NCBI RefSeq assembly: GCF_965363235.1
Contig: NC_134847.1
Location: 63,644,439-63,708,438, forward strand
From: Mytilus galloprovincialis
Taxonomy: Eukaryota > Mollusca > Bivalvia > Mytilida > Mytilidae
DNA: 64,000 bases
Direction of reading: 5' to 3'
The position numbers and the translations under genes are program-made. The notes below the pieces were generated by a model, which did no database searches, was not told the DNA's origin, and saw only the letters and a program-made list of their open reading frames with translations. Shown here piece by piece: positions 11,422 through 23,616 of the stretch (the stretch's first letter is position 1; every line of letters starts with the position of its first letter).

Positions 11422-14315
11422 ATGAGCCAAGGCTTTTACCAACAAGGTCCGACCTATGGTTCAGCCCCTCCATATGGACAACCAGCAGGAGCATATGGTC
11501 CACCGGCGGGTGGATACGGTCCTCCAGCAGGGGCTTATGGTCCACCAGCCGGGGCTTATGGCCCACCAGCAGGGGCTTATGGTCCACCAGCCGGAGCTTA
11601 TCAGCCACAAAATCAACAACCAACAGTGTGAGTAGATTTTAAACCTTTTTACAAGTAATTCAGCTGTCTCGTCGCAGGATTGTTTCGCATAAAAATATAA
11701 GTATGCGCTAAATAGTTTCACCGAATTGCGCACCAATGAGTACATCAATATGCAGGACAAGGAAACAAAAAGGCTATGTCATGGCAAAATGTCACGAAAC
11801 AAAAACTATAATAGGAAAAGAAAGTAAAGCATTATAAAAACCCGAATCTCTCGCCTGGCAGAAATATGCATGTACTTAGTAAATATGCAATGATTTCGTT
11901 TTCGAATACGAATCATATTTTTTTTTTATATATATGCAGTTTTTCGAGTGCGTTGCAAGAACTGTTTATTAATTTCAATATAAACAAACGTAGAGTAAAT
12001 AAACTCGTCATAGATACCACGACTTAATTTTGTATTTACGCCAGACGCGCGTTTCGTCTACAAAGGACTCGTCAGTGACGCTCGAATCCCAAAAAGTAAA
12101 AAAAAGGCCAAACAAAGTACTAAGTTGAAGAGCATTGAGGACCGAAAATTCTTAAAAGATTTGCCAAATACAGCTAAGGTAATTTATTCCTGAGGTAGAA
12201 AAGCCGTAGTATTTCAAAAGTTTTGTATACAGTTAATTCATAAATATGACCACATCAATGATAATTCATGTCTGCACATAAGTTCTGATTACTGGACTCA
12301 GGGAATTAAAACTCCACCAGCAGTGGCATCGACACAGTGGTTGAAAATGAACTCATCATAAAACATATCAGTATTATCCGTCTTCTTCATTATGGTCATA
12401 ATCATAAACAAACTAATAACAAAACGTTTATTTTGTTTTCGAAATACTTTGAAGGATTCCCACCACAGTAATAGATTATATATATGAATCTTATGTAGAC
12501 GAAACGCGCGTCTGGCGTATTAAATTATAATCCTGGCACCTTTGACAACTATTTAGACCACTGGGTCGATGCCACTGCTGGTGAACGTTTCGTCGCCGAA
12601 GGTATCACCAGCCCAGTAGTCAGCACTTTGGTGTTGACATGAATATCAATTTTATGGTCATTTTTTTTTATAAATTTCCTGTTACAAAACCTTATTTTTT
12701 TCGAAAAACTAAGGATTTTCTTATCCCAGGAATAGATTACCGTAGCCGTATTTGGCACAATATTTTTGGAATTTTGGGTCCTCAATGCTCTTCAACTTTG
12801 TATTTGTTTGGCTTTATAACTATTTTGATTTGAGCGTCACTGATGAGTCTTATGTAGACGAAACACGCGTCTGGCGTATTAAATTATAGATATAATCCTG
12901 GTACCTTTGATAACTAATTATACCTTAGCTTTATTTGGCAAAACCTTTTGGAATGTTGAATCCTTAATGCTCTTCAACTCGTACTTTATTTGGGCCTTTA
13001 TACTTGTTTGATTCAAGCGTCACGAATGAGTCGTTCTGCACTCGTCTGGAGTACACATTTAAAAGTAAACATCTTTTTTTTCAGTACAAGGAAAATCGAG
13101 AATAATAGTTCACACACTAGTAATGTTTATGATATTTCAATGATATCCCATGCCATGTAAATTTGAAATTTGCCCAATGGTTTCAAAGAAAAATGAACAG
13201 ATATCTACTATTATTTGTAGTTGAAAGGTTTGTTTCACACCTTTGTTGTTACAGGTAGATTCAAATATCTTAGGAATTTAGCAATGAAATACCGGAAATT
13301 TTCAACTTGTAATTTCCCTGTACTTTTTGTTTGTTAGGAAGTCGAGTTCGCTTCACAATATTAACATAACAAAGGGCAAGTGAAAAGGCTGTACTGCTGT
13401 GGTCGGTCTTGGACTACGTGTTATTCGCACTTCTCAACATTGAGAATCACTATTATGATAAGGATGTTATAAATTAATTTTGACTAAGAGCCACTCTAAC
13501 ACTCCAAGTGAAGACTGTGAGTCAATTTTCTAAAAAAAACAAACAAAAAGAAACAGACAAAAAATAAAGAAGAACAACGATGCCGTTTTCTGGAATATTT
13601 GCAGTGAAGCATAAGGAAGGATAAACGAATAAGTAACACTATTATTGTAGATTTTGAGATAATTTAATGCAATCATCAAGTATGCTTCTACCGCTGAGCT
13701 GAACATTGGGAAACCGAAAAAATATTGTTGAAGAGTTCCAAAAAAAGAATACGACCACAAAAAAGTAAAATAAAAAAAATACCAAACTCCAAGTAAAATT
13801 TTAAACGGAAAATATCAAATTGCTAAAACAAAAGCTCAAACACATTAAACGAATAAAACTACAAAACAGCAAGTAGTACTTAATACCGAAATAATGTATT
13901 TTGCTGTGTTTTTTTTTTCAATCTTTAGTTTTATTTATGTGAACTATGTATTTTCATCGCGGTTCTACCCGATACTAGTGTACGTTCGTACATAAACACG
14001 TACCATGTATACAGAGTTAGTTATAATACCCATTACTGTTCAGAATTTAAACGAAATTTTCGTCAATTGAACGGTTTTATGTATGTATTTATTTCTGAAA
14101 ATATGAATTGACACATTTATAGATATTTTCTCAATACTAGTATATCACACAGTTCATGTAAACTGATACATTTATAAATATTTTTAATTTCCACATATTT
14201 CAGAGTTTATGTAGAAGATAGAACCCAAGCAGACAGAGACAGAGAATCAGCAGAAGATTGTTGTTTGTTAGCTGCATGCTGTGCCTTGTTATGTTGCTGT
14301 TTTGCTAACAATTGA
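11422..14315 (+). CDS. CYSTM-family cysteine-rich tail-anchored protein
   Basis: Two coding exons, 11422-11627 and 14204-14315, join in phase (donor GTGAGT, acceptor TTTCAG) to a 105-residue protein. Residues 1-69 are a Pro/Gly/Tyr/Ala-rich tail with about six heptads of GPPAGAY type, encoded by 21-bp tandem repeats at about 11475-11600. The junction reads PTVVYVEDR, then a charged linker, then CCLLAACCALLCCCF near the C-terminus. This order (PGY-rich N-terminus, [TV]VYVxED motif, terminal Cys-rich hydrophobic helix) is that of human CYSTM1 and the plant and yeast CYSTM proteins, small membrane proteins linked to stress tolerance. The start is the first ATG in frame with the repeat. The 2.6-kb intron is filled by family C repeats. 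A second copy of exon 2 lies at 23617. The molecular role in animals is poorly known. Confidence 0.88.
12000..13045. repeat. Family C repeats in head-to-head arrangement
   Basis: A + strand unit at about 12005-12360 ('CGCCAGACGCGCGTTTCGTC', 'TCAGTGACGCTCGAATCC', 'GAAGAGCATTGAGGACCGAA') is followed at 12478-13045 by about one and a half minus-strand units ('GACGAAACGCGCGTCTGGCG', 'GTCGATGCCACTGCTGGTG'). The unit is about 350 bases. The pair could fold into a stem of several hundred bases inside the CYSTM intron. The same arrangement is copied at 21383-22255. Confidence 0.75.
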
Positions 14316-14740
14316 TCATTTATAATGAAACTTTAAACAATATTTTTTTCTGTGAAATCCTGTTAATTTTGTAACAGCACAGCCATTCCATTCTTTACAT
14401 TTCAGTTGAATCTGCCGACCAAAGAAAATAATGATAAGATAACATTTAAGAGGGCGTGGATGGGGGTTGACAGAAGAGACAAGAGTGAGATGCTAAAATA
14501 TGAAGAAAAGATAATAATGGGCAAAAAGTATATAAACAATAGAGACCCCAGCCAGATCCTCATTTTCAAGCAAAATTAACTGACACTGATGGAACAGTAT
14601 TACAAGTGCAATATTTATATTTATCTGCATAATAGTCTTGGTTTGTTTGTAATTGAATAGTGATTATAATTGTAACATGTGTGAAATATGTACTAATTTT
14701 AATGTATAATGTTATTTTATTGTTTTTAAAGCTATTGATT
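12000..14740 (+). repeat. Segmental duplication, copy 1 (partner 21380-25930)
   Basis: From the family C repeat through CYSTM exon 2 and about 400 bases of its 3' flank, this block matches 21380-25930 in the same order and orientation. Differences are a unique stretch at 12365-12530 here, about 250 extra bases near 22905-23165 in copy 2, and the transposon at 23722-25512 in copy 2. CYSTM exon 1 is not in the duplicated unit. Confidence 0.8.
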
Positions 14741-15440
14741 ACCAGTTAATTTTTTTCCGCTTGTTCCGTTGATTGATAGCGTTTAGATTTGTCAGGTTTT
14801 TTTTGGAGTAAACCCTTCGAGTTTGGTATTTTTGTTAAACTTAAAATTCTTCAAATACCAAAGTGAAATAGTGCACCAACAACCACACCACGATGTGTGC
14901 TACAGCGGAATTACGGCTTTAGTTGTTATAGTACACACAAAAAGTAATTGGGCTAATTTTGTCTCTGTTGTATAGTTTTCTCATTGTCAATAATATTCCG
15001 CATCTTTCTATTCATGAAAAGTCGGAAATCTTGAATATTTTGTAATCAATTTTTTAAGCTTGATCGAGTCGTAGATTGTCTCAGATACTGATTGTTCTCT
15101 TCTCTTCTTTTTTTCACAAATTAACCGGTTAAGGAAGGAATTTAGAATATGGCAGTTATTATATATGGTCAGGTTGTATATAATTTGAAGCATTATCGGA
15201 CTATAGTATCTTTAGAATTCCCTTTGCATTAAATATACAAATTAATTAACCTTTTATATAAATGAGATGTCATAGAAATAACTTGGAGTGTATACATGTT
15301 CATGTAAAGATTAAAAAAAAAGCTAGCAGTTTTTGACGAAAATGAAAAAGATGGAATGATATTTAAACATCTAGTGACATATATACATGTATTTCGGAAC
15401 AGAAAGTTGACATCATCAAAAGGTATAAATAGAAACCTAC
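14740..15440. other. Intergenic, nothing recognised
   Basis: AT-rich sequence after the CYSTM 3' flank. No conserved frame, splice pattern or repeat shared with the rest of the window was seen. Confidence 0.45.
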
Positions 15441-15745
15441 TTTTATACAAGGTAGTTATGCTGAAAAAAGTCAACAGTATTATACCGCTGTTCAAAAGTC
15501 ATAAATCGATTGAGAAAAATCAAATTCGGATAACAAACTAAAACCGAGGGAAACACATCAACCATAAGAGGAAAACAAAGGAACACCAGGATTCTCGAGT
15601 GCAAGAAAAACAAACGCCAACATAAATAGAAACAAACTATTTGATAGCAACTGGTATAATCCTGACGTGGTAAAGGACATTTTATGAAATCTGGTGGGTT
15701 GAACCTGGTTTTTACGGCTAGCCAAACTACCTGCTTATATGTCAA
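15440..15745 (-). repeat. Family F dispersed repeat
   Basis: On the minus strand it reads 'GTTTTCCTCTTATGGTTGAT', 'CCTCGGTTTTAGTTTGTTA', 'TCGATTTATGACTTTTGAAC' and 'GGTATAATACT'. Matching parts occur at 16225-16370, 36840-36923 plus 38362-38470, and 54955-55020. I recognise it as an abundant mussel repeat but cannot give its class. Confidence 0.65.
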
Positions 15746-16225
15746 TGTTAAAAAATATCGCTAGATGACAACACTACGTGACAAAAACACAACAGAAATA
15801 CACACACAAAAACACTCATCACAGAGAAATGCACAAACATATAATAGTCGACACAAAATGCAAACCGCAGAACAACCGGATCATCTTCCATCAACGTAAC
15901 GAATATGTTATCTTAAACTTCATATAATTATTTTCACAACACCAGTCCATAAAGAAAAAAGGTCAATTATCTTGAAAATGACGGTATTGATATGCTATTT
16001 TATAAAATAAATACATGAATGTTGGATGTATCAAATACTGAAACACATCGTATAGCAATGCAATTTCACACTCGATATAACAGTCATATTCAGTTATAGG
16101 TCACGTTCGGTACTTAACAGACAGATTACATAGATGTTAAACCACAATCTGAGAAGTGGTAAAAATGTCAATAGTTATTTTAGACACATACATATCTTAA
16201 AAATCAACCAGTATCTGATGGTGTT
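15745..16225. other. Intergenic, nothing recognised
   Basis: A-rich stretch with a CACA-rich segment near 15790-15840. No gene or shared repeat seen. Confidence 0.4.
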
Positions 16226-16370
16226 CCTGTTGTTCCATTTCTTTCCTGTTTTTCCCTCTTATTGTTGATGTTTTCCCCTCGGTTTTAGTTAATAGCCTTG
16301 CTTTGTTTTCTCTCAATCGATTCATGACTTTTAAACACGGGTATACTACTGTTTCCTTTATTTGAGAACA
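16225..16370 (+). repeat. Family F dispersed repeat
   Basis: Contains 'CCCTCTTATTGTTGATG' without interruption, then 'CAATCGATTCATGACTTTTA' and 'GGGTATACTACTG'. It serves as the uninterrupted version of the target into which the Harbinger-like element at 36924-38361 jumped. Confidence 0.7.
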
Positions 16371-16702
16371 CCAATGTCTCCTTTCACTTTCCTACTTTCA
16401 CTTTCACTTCCTACTATAAAAACTGAGATGCAGAATCACCCTTTTCATACTCAATCAATCATTTAAATTAGATAGAACAATTCCTTTAGTATTTTACAAA
16501 ACCTGTTGTGTTTGTCATTTAGATTATTCAAACACATATCATATAAATAATTGTAACAACCAATTTATAGACAATAATTGTTACTATTCAATAACTTAAT
16601 CAAATTTAAATATACGTAATTTCCTTGTTACTTGCATCAGATATCTGACATGTACATAATTTGTTTTTAGCTTTCTGGAAGCCCTATTTTGAAAGTATTT
16701 TT

Positions 16703-17654
16703 TGTCGAGCCTGCAACTTTTGTTGCAGAAAGCTCGACATAGGGATAGTGATCCGGCAGCGGCGGCGGTGGTGTTAGCTCACTTCTTAAAAGCTTTATAT
16801 TTTAGAAGGTGGAAGACCTGTATGCTTCATACTTTGTATATAGATGCCTCATGTTCAATGTCCTTGACCTCATTTTCATAGTTCAGTGACCACTTGAGGA
16901 AAAAAAATTCAGATTTTTTTAATGTTTAATTCTCTCTTATTATACGTTATAGGGTAACTATATTTGGTATGTGCGTACCTTGCAAGGTCCTCATGTCCGT
17001 CAGACAGTTTTCACTTGACCTCGACCTCATTTCATGGATCAGTGAACAAGGTTAAGTTTTGGTGGTCAAGTCCATATCTCAGATACTATAAGCAATAGGG
17101 CTAGTATATTCGGTGTATGGAAGGACTGTAAGGTGTACATGTCCAACTGGCAGGTGTCATCTGACCTTGACCTCATTTTCATGGTTCAGTGGTTATAGTT
17201 AAGTTTTTGTGTTTTGGTCTGTTTTTCTCATACTTTATGCAATAGGTCTACTATATTTGTTGTATGGAATGATTGTAAGGTGAACATGTCTAACGGACAG
17301 ATGTCATCTGACCTTGACCTCATTTTCATGGTTCAGTGGTCAAAGTTAAGTTTTTCAGTTTTGGTCTTTTTATCTGATACTATACGCCATAGGTCAACTA
17401 TATTTAGTGTATGGAAATATTTTATGATTGATATATTAGTCTCGCAGGTATTATTTGACCTTGACCTCATTTTCACGGTTCATTGCTCAGTGTAATTTTT
17501 TTGTGTTTTGGTCTATTTGTTTTAAACTATAAGTATTAGGTCAACTATATTTGTTTTATGGAAGCATTGTTAGCTGTACATGTCAGCCTTGCATGGTTCA
17601 TCTGACCTCATTTTCATGGTTCATTGGTCTTTGTTTAGTTATCTTGGTTAATGT
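16703..17654 (+). repeat. Family A element, 5' end with terminal hairpin
   Basis: Begins with a hairpin: TGTCGAGC-CTGCAAC, TTTT loop, GTTGCAG-AAA-GCTCGACA (16703-16739). A GC-rich 'GGCAGCGGCGGCGG' stretch and then about five diverged 150-bp units follow. Similarity to the copy at 1-902 stops at 17654 ('TTGGTTAATGT'), so the 3' tail is missing here. The identical hairpin ends the minus-strand copy at 49453. Confidence 0.75.
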
Positions 17655-17994
17655 ATCTGGCCGATTCAATTCTAATCCGAACAGAACACCTACTCTAAAT
17701 GTAGCATATGCACTTCTGTATTTAACTTGCATAGTAATACTTAAATATATGTTTTTGTATAATAATTTTATTTGAATAACCAGTAAGTGCGCAATTTATT
17801 GTTTTTATAAGCAAGTAAATTTAAATACCATTTATTCTAGTAAATAATAAAAAGGTTGTTTTCATTATCTTTAATATCCGACTTGCCATTCAATATTGCA
17901 ACACTGACTTAAGTCATGTTCCTTATTTTCATTTGTCACATGTTCATTGACAACTGACGCTTGGTTTATAACTTGATGCTGCGTTCACACGTAT

Positions 17995-18270
17995 TTCGAA
18001 TTCGATTCGCATTAAATAGTTTAATTCGAATTCGAAACATTCTACGGTCCAAACGTAAATTCTAATTCGAATTGCAATTCGCGTCAAATTTGTTTTGCTG
18101 TCCGAACGACGTTAACTTTTAACTCGTATCAACAAAAGCAGATTTCTAATGCGAATTGGTTAACGCGAATTAGCCAATTCGAATCAATTAGAATTAATAA
18201 GGAAGAGTATGTAAACGCGATTAGCAAATTCGATTCGCATTCGATTCGAATTCAATTCCAATTAATTGTA
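17995..18270. repeat. AATTCG-saturated repeat block
   Basis: Packed with overlapping self-complementary motifs such as TTCGAATTCG, GATTCGCATT and CGAATTAG on both strands, flanked by 'GCTGCGTTCACACG' on the left. The density of TTCGAA/AATTCG words is far above the surroundings. It is probably a small transposon made of degenerate short repeats. No terminal duplication could be fixed. Confidence 0.55.
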
Positions 18271-18279
18271 CTAGTGAAC

Positions 18280-20160
18280 CATTTGAACTAGGCATCAAAT
18301 CAGAATTGAGTAAATCCAACAGTCTGGTTAAAATTGCACTCTGTCAAACAATGAGGAGGAAACTCGTTCATAATGTTATAAGATATCCAACTGTTTTAAA
18401 ATAACAGAAGTTATATTTTTATTCGTCTTAGCTTTTTATGTGACTTAGATCTTGTCTCATTGATAAAAAAAACCATGCAACTGCACTGTACAACAATACA
18501 TAATTATGACGTACTTTAAACTTTAATGCATAGTTTGGTTTTGTAAAAATTGCTAAATATCAAGCCCTTGACAGGTATGTATAAGTTCGCCTGTTTTGAA
18601 AAAAAAAATGTTTATTTCTGTGCTTCAGATCAGAATGAGTTATTTGTCAACTTCTGCATTTCATCAGCCAGTTAAATCAAAGATAAATAATATATAAATT
18701 TATTCATTCAATCCGCATGCAAGTAAGATTTAATTTAGTTTCGGCTAGGGAATTCATTGTTTGAATGATTTATTGTTTAGTGTAAAACTGGAATCGATAT
18801 ATCAGTTATGAAATAAATCACTTATCATTCTTACAAAAAAATGTATTATAATTTGTATAACTGTTAAAATTAAACAAAAATTTGGTATTCAAAGCAAACT
18901 CGTTCCATTTTAATGAAAGAAATGTAAAACAAGTTTCGGTTTATATATTACATTTGTATTTTCATAAATATTGTTATACAGGGAAAACGGTAGTATTAAA
19001 TTTTCCCAGCATTAGGTTGGCCTTTTGTGTACCCAAGGCAGGTGAAGGAAGTCAAATTAGAAGCGCTGTGATTGGATGTAAGGGTACAATATATTTTTTT
19101 ATTTATATATGAATAAGTACAGTGTGTATATTTACAATATACATTTTGAAACCTATTGAAATATTTTCTAGAGAATTATTCGAAAAGACTTCCAAAATTT
19201 CATAAATTTGGTGCAAAATGACGGTGGGCATGGATAACATAAACAAGCTCCGTTGGAAGTTGGTCATGATACTATTTGGCTTAATTTTTAAAACAGAATA
19301 ATAAAGTACTAACACAACATATAACTGTTTTATCCAGGTTTTTATCTTAAAAAATGGTAAATTTAGAAAGTGTTAATATTGTCGCCTATGACAGAATAAA
19401 TAGTACCGATTTCCCTACAATGTAGTTGGGATTGTACATGTTGTATCATATTTGCCTTCGGGTTTATACGATCCATTCATCCTATTTCGACTCTTTTAAT
19501 ATTCAAATAATAATAATCTTTATTCTCATAAACCATAAGATACAATGTCTATCCTAAATTCAGATAAATTATATGACCTTCCAAATACTGTTTCGATTCC
19601 TAACATCACAGAAGAGATATTAATTGTAGAAATCCGGATATGGTGTGTAAATTTTTGCACCTCATCTTTGCGGTATTCCATCTTTCCGCAAGTGTATTGA
19701 TTTCTGTTTGGTAATACATTAATAATAAGATCCATGTTGTTACATCTGGTGATCCGTTTATTTGGCGGCAATCGCCAATAGCAGTCAGAAGGGTTTAAGA
19801 ACATCAGTTGTGCGACCTGCTAGTCAAATGCGTTTTGTTATTATAACATATACTTTTTTCACTTTTTTCACTGTTGTTTGTGCCGTATTTAGACTCCTCT
19901 ACCATAACACTTGTTTTGCATGCAGACGTATAATAATTGCGGTTTTAATCCAACGAAATCATAGGTTTGAACTTTGTTTTCAATATAGACTTGTTTATAT
20001 TTAATTCGTCTAAATATTAGTCCAACAATGTTAGATCTGTTAATTTGTGGAATTTCGACAATTCATGTCTTTTCAGTGATGTCAGGGATCGAAACGGTTT
20101 TGGAAGGTCTCTATCTCTCTCTCACACACACACTTGAAAATATAATATAACCAATGTATC
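18280..20160 (+). repeat. C1q upstream flank, duplicated at 26260 onward
   Basis: Blocks such as 'GACGTACTTTAAAC...AATGCATAGTT', 'CCTTGACAGGTATG' and 'AATGAGTTATTTGTCAACTT' recur in order near 26380-26660, upstream of the second C1q gene. The match is diverged and gapped. From 19000 to 20160 no gene is seen. A short CT/CA microsatellite lies at 20118-20135. Confidence 0.5.
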
Positions 20161-20191
20161 ATTTCTTTGTAGTTTGAAGAGGATTCAATAA

Positions 20192-21004
20192 ATGATCATG
20201 ACCGGGGCACAACAAGTAAAAGGTAGGAGATGCTTTAATTGTTTTAGTTCTTACATATTTACAGTTTTATTAGGTTTCGATTTTAATATGATCAGCAATT
20301 AAACAATTCTACAAAATAGACGCAGAATTAATTAGAACTAAACCATGTAAAGTTCTATCAAATCTGAAACAATGGAAATAAAGTGATGAATACTATTTAT
20401 TATGCTAAACTGCCATGTAACTAAGTGCTTCAAAACACTTACCTCTTACAAGTATTTGTTTAAGCAATATTTTTTAATGGTTGGAATACGGTTAAATTGA
20501 TGTTAAGTTACCGACTTTTTTCATTTGAATTTTAGTGTTTTTATACGGCTTAACATAAAATAAAATACTACATTTTTTTATTTTCTAGCAGCAGCTGGTA
20601 GAAAGGTAATTGCATTCTATGCTTCCATCAGTGGAACTGAACTTGTTTATCTCGGAGACGATCAGACAGTTGTAAATGGAAATGTCAAGTTCAACAATGG
20701 AAATTGCTACAATGAATTGAGCGGACACTTTACTTGTCCTGTTAAAGGACTGTATCACTTCAACACAAGTGCTTGTTGTGTTGGGCATAATGCGCAAGAT
20801 GATGTACATCTGGGTCTGTGTAAAAACGGAAATGTGATTACCTTAATGTGCGCGCATGGAGTCTATAATTCAGCAAGTGTTTCTTTGCCATTATAGCTTG
20901 ACAAAGGTGACAATGTCTACGTGAAACACACCCATAGAAATCGCCAAGGCATCGTAAACGGAGATTATACTAATTTTTCGGGTAATTTGGTTTATGAGAT
21001 TTGA
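20192..21004 (+). pseudogene. C1q-domain protein gene with in-frame stop
   Basis: The C1q globular domain is encoded by an exon starting at 20589 and ending with TGA at 21002-21004. Visible family features are VIAFYAS, VVNGNVKFNNGNCY, GHFTCPVKGLYHFNTSACC, HLGLCKNG, SASVSLPL, LDKGDNVYVKH and NFSGNLVYEI. A TAG codon at 20894-20896 interrupts the frame between SLPL and LDKGD, where the paralogue at 32187 reads LLLEKGD. A protein ending there would lose the last third of the domain, including the final beta strands. A candidate first exon at 20192-20222 (ATG, MIMTGAQQVK, then one base and donor GTAGGA) joins in the needed phase. No signal peptide is visible. An AATAAA follows at 21046. Bivalve C1qDC proteins are soluble pattern-recognition lectins. 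This copy is probably a young pseudogene, or the stop is an assembly error or allele. Confidence 0.75.
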
Positions 21005-21045
21005 AATTGTAAATGAACTTTATTTTCATATAGCTATATGTTATA

Positions 21046-21051
21046 AATAAA
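21046..21051 (+). other. Polyadenylation signal of first C1q gene
   Basis: AATAAA 41 bases after the terminal stop codon. Confidence 0.55.
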
Positions 21052-21382
21052 GGGCAAATTGCAACATACGATTACATATATTTATACGAAAAAAAAAGTG
21101 TGAAACATTGAGACTTTAACTTTGAGGACTGAATTTCACAACATTATTTTTGTAAAGTAAAAGTGTTGTTTAAATTTAATAAACAATTACATCATTTGTA
21201 TATTTCTGGATCTTGGCAGCAATATTCTTCCAACAAAATATTGTTATCGAGTCATAATATAATAATATTCGTCATTGATGTCAACAGATTGGCAACTCAT
21301 GCAAATGTGGGCTTTAATTGTTTGTTCTATGCTTTTATTTAATTGTTATTTCATTTGTCCCAATAGGACCAAGTGAATTTTC

Positions 21383-22255
21383 TCATCAATGGCGTATTAA
21401 CGCCAGACGCGCGTTTCGTCTACAAAAGACTCATCAGTGACGCTCGAATCCAAAAGAGTTAAAAAGGCCAAATAAAGTACTAAGTTGAAGAGCATTGAGG
21501 ACCGAAAATTCCTAAAGTTTTGCCAAATACAGCTAAGGTAATCTATTCTTGAGTTAGTAAAGCCTTAGTATTTCAAAAGTTGAAAAGTTTTGTATACAGT
21601 TAATTTATAAATCTGACCATGTCAATGATACTTCATGTCTCCACAGAAGTGCTGATTACTGGGCTCAGGGAATTAAAACTCCACCAGCAGTGGCATCGAC
21701 ACAGTGGTTGTAAATAAACTCATCATAAATTACATTAGTATAATCCTGGTACCTTTGACAACTATTTACACCACTGGGTCGATGCCACTGCAGGTGGAAG
21801 TTTCGTCCCCGAGGGTATCACCAGCCCAGTAATCAGCACTTTGGTGTTGACATGAATATTAATTTTATGATCATTTTTTATAAATTTCCTGTTACAAAAC
21901 TTTCTTTTTTTCGAAAAACTAAGGATATTCTTATCCCAGGAATAGATTACCTTAGCCGTATTTGGCACAATATTTTTGGAATTTTGGGTCCTCAATGCTC
22001 TTCAACTTTGAATTTGTTTGGCTTTATAATTATTTTGATTTGATCGTCACTGATGAGTCCTATGTAGACGAAACGCGCGTCTGGCGTATAAAAATTATAA
22101 TCCTGGTATCTTTGATAACTAATTTTACTTTAGCTTTATTTGGCAAAACCTTTCGGAATGTTTAATTTTCAATGCTCTTCAACTCGTACTTTATTTGGCC
22201 CTTTTTACTTGTTTGATTCAAGCGTCACGAATGAGTCGTTCCGCACTCGTCTGGA
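21383..22255. repeat. Family C head-to-head pair, second copy
   Basis: A + strand unit at about 21390-21735 and minus-strand units at about 21745-22255 repeat the layout of 12000-13045. Here the two are separated by only a few bases, whereas copy 1 holds an extra unique stretch at 12365-12530. Confidence 0.75.
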
Positions 22256-23616
22256 GTACACATTTAAAAGAAAACAACTTTATTTTCAGTGCAAGGAAAA
22301 TCGAGAATAATAGTTCAGACACTAGTAATGTCAAGGATATTTCAATGATATCCCATACCATGTATGTTGAAATTTGTCCAATGGTTTCAAAGCAAAATGA
22401 ACAGATATCTACAATTATTTGTTGAAAAGTTTGATTCGCGCCTTTGCAGTTACAGGTAGATTCAAATATCTTAAGAATTTAGCAATGAAATACCGGAAAT
22501 TTTGAACTTCCCTGTACTTTTTGTTTGGTAGGAAGTCAGAGTTCGCTTCACAATATTAACATAACAAAGGGCAAGTGAAAAGGCTGTATTGCTGTGGTCT
22601 GCAAAGCATGTTATTCGCACTCCTCAACATTGAGAATTACTATTATGATAAGGATGTTATATATTGATTTTGACTAAGAGCCACTCTAACACTCCAAGTG
22701 AAGACTGAGTCAATTTTCTAAAAAAAAAAAAAAAAAGAGAAGAAAACACAAACAAAAAAAGAACACCAGTGCCGTTTTCTGGAATATTTGCAGCGAAGCA
22801 TAAGGAAGGATAGACGAATAAGTAACACTATTATTGTAGATTTTGAGATCATTTAATGCAATCAGTTAATATATATGCTTCTACAGCTGAGCTGAATGCA
22901 CACTTCGGTATTGGAACATCAAATTAAAGACAAATAATTGATTTGCTTAATTTATGTGTTCCTACGATGAAGAAAAATGTGTAATTAACACGTACAATCT
23001 TTACAAAAATGAATCGTTATGGTTCCGTTTTGTTTGATCGACTTTCGAGCATTTACGAGGTGTGTATGAAAAGTACAATTATCAAGATTTGGACAGTCAT
23101 TACCCTATATATATTTTGATGCACCAGCATGAGAATTCAGTCATGCTTAGGGTCGCTAATTGGGACAACGAAAAAATATTGTTGAAGAGTTCCAATAAAA
23201 GAATACGACCACAAAAAAGTAAAATTAAAAAAAATACCAAACTCCAACTAAAATTTAAAACGGAAAATATCAAATTGCTAAAACAAAAGCTCAAACACAT
23301 TAAACGAATAAAACTACGGAACAGCAAGCAGTACTTAATACCGAAATAATATTTTTCCTGTGGTTTTTTTTTTTTCAATCTTTAGTTTTGGTCATGTGAA
23401 CTATGTAATTTCATCGCGGTTTTACCCGATACACGTGCCATATATAAGAAATTAAACGAACTGTTCGTCAATAGATAAAGGATATTCACCGGTTTTATGT
23501 ATGTATTTATTTATGAACTGATACGTACATTTGCAGATATTTTCTCACTACAATATGTCACATAGTTTATGTAAACTGATACATTTATAAATATTTTTGA
23601 TTTCAACATATTTCAG

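Noticed and set aside
11414-11760. Minus-strand open frames opposite CYSTM exon 1
   Set aside because: Shadows of the 21-bp Pro/Gly/Tyr-coding repeat on the + strand.
20172-20222. Reading the small exon before the first C1q exon from its acceptor (FEEDSINDHD...)
   Set aside because: That frame does not join the C1q exon in the needed phase; only the frame starting at the ATG at 20192 does.
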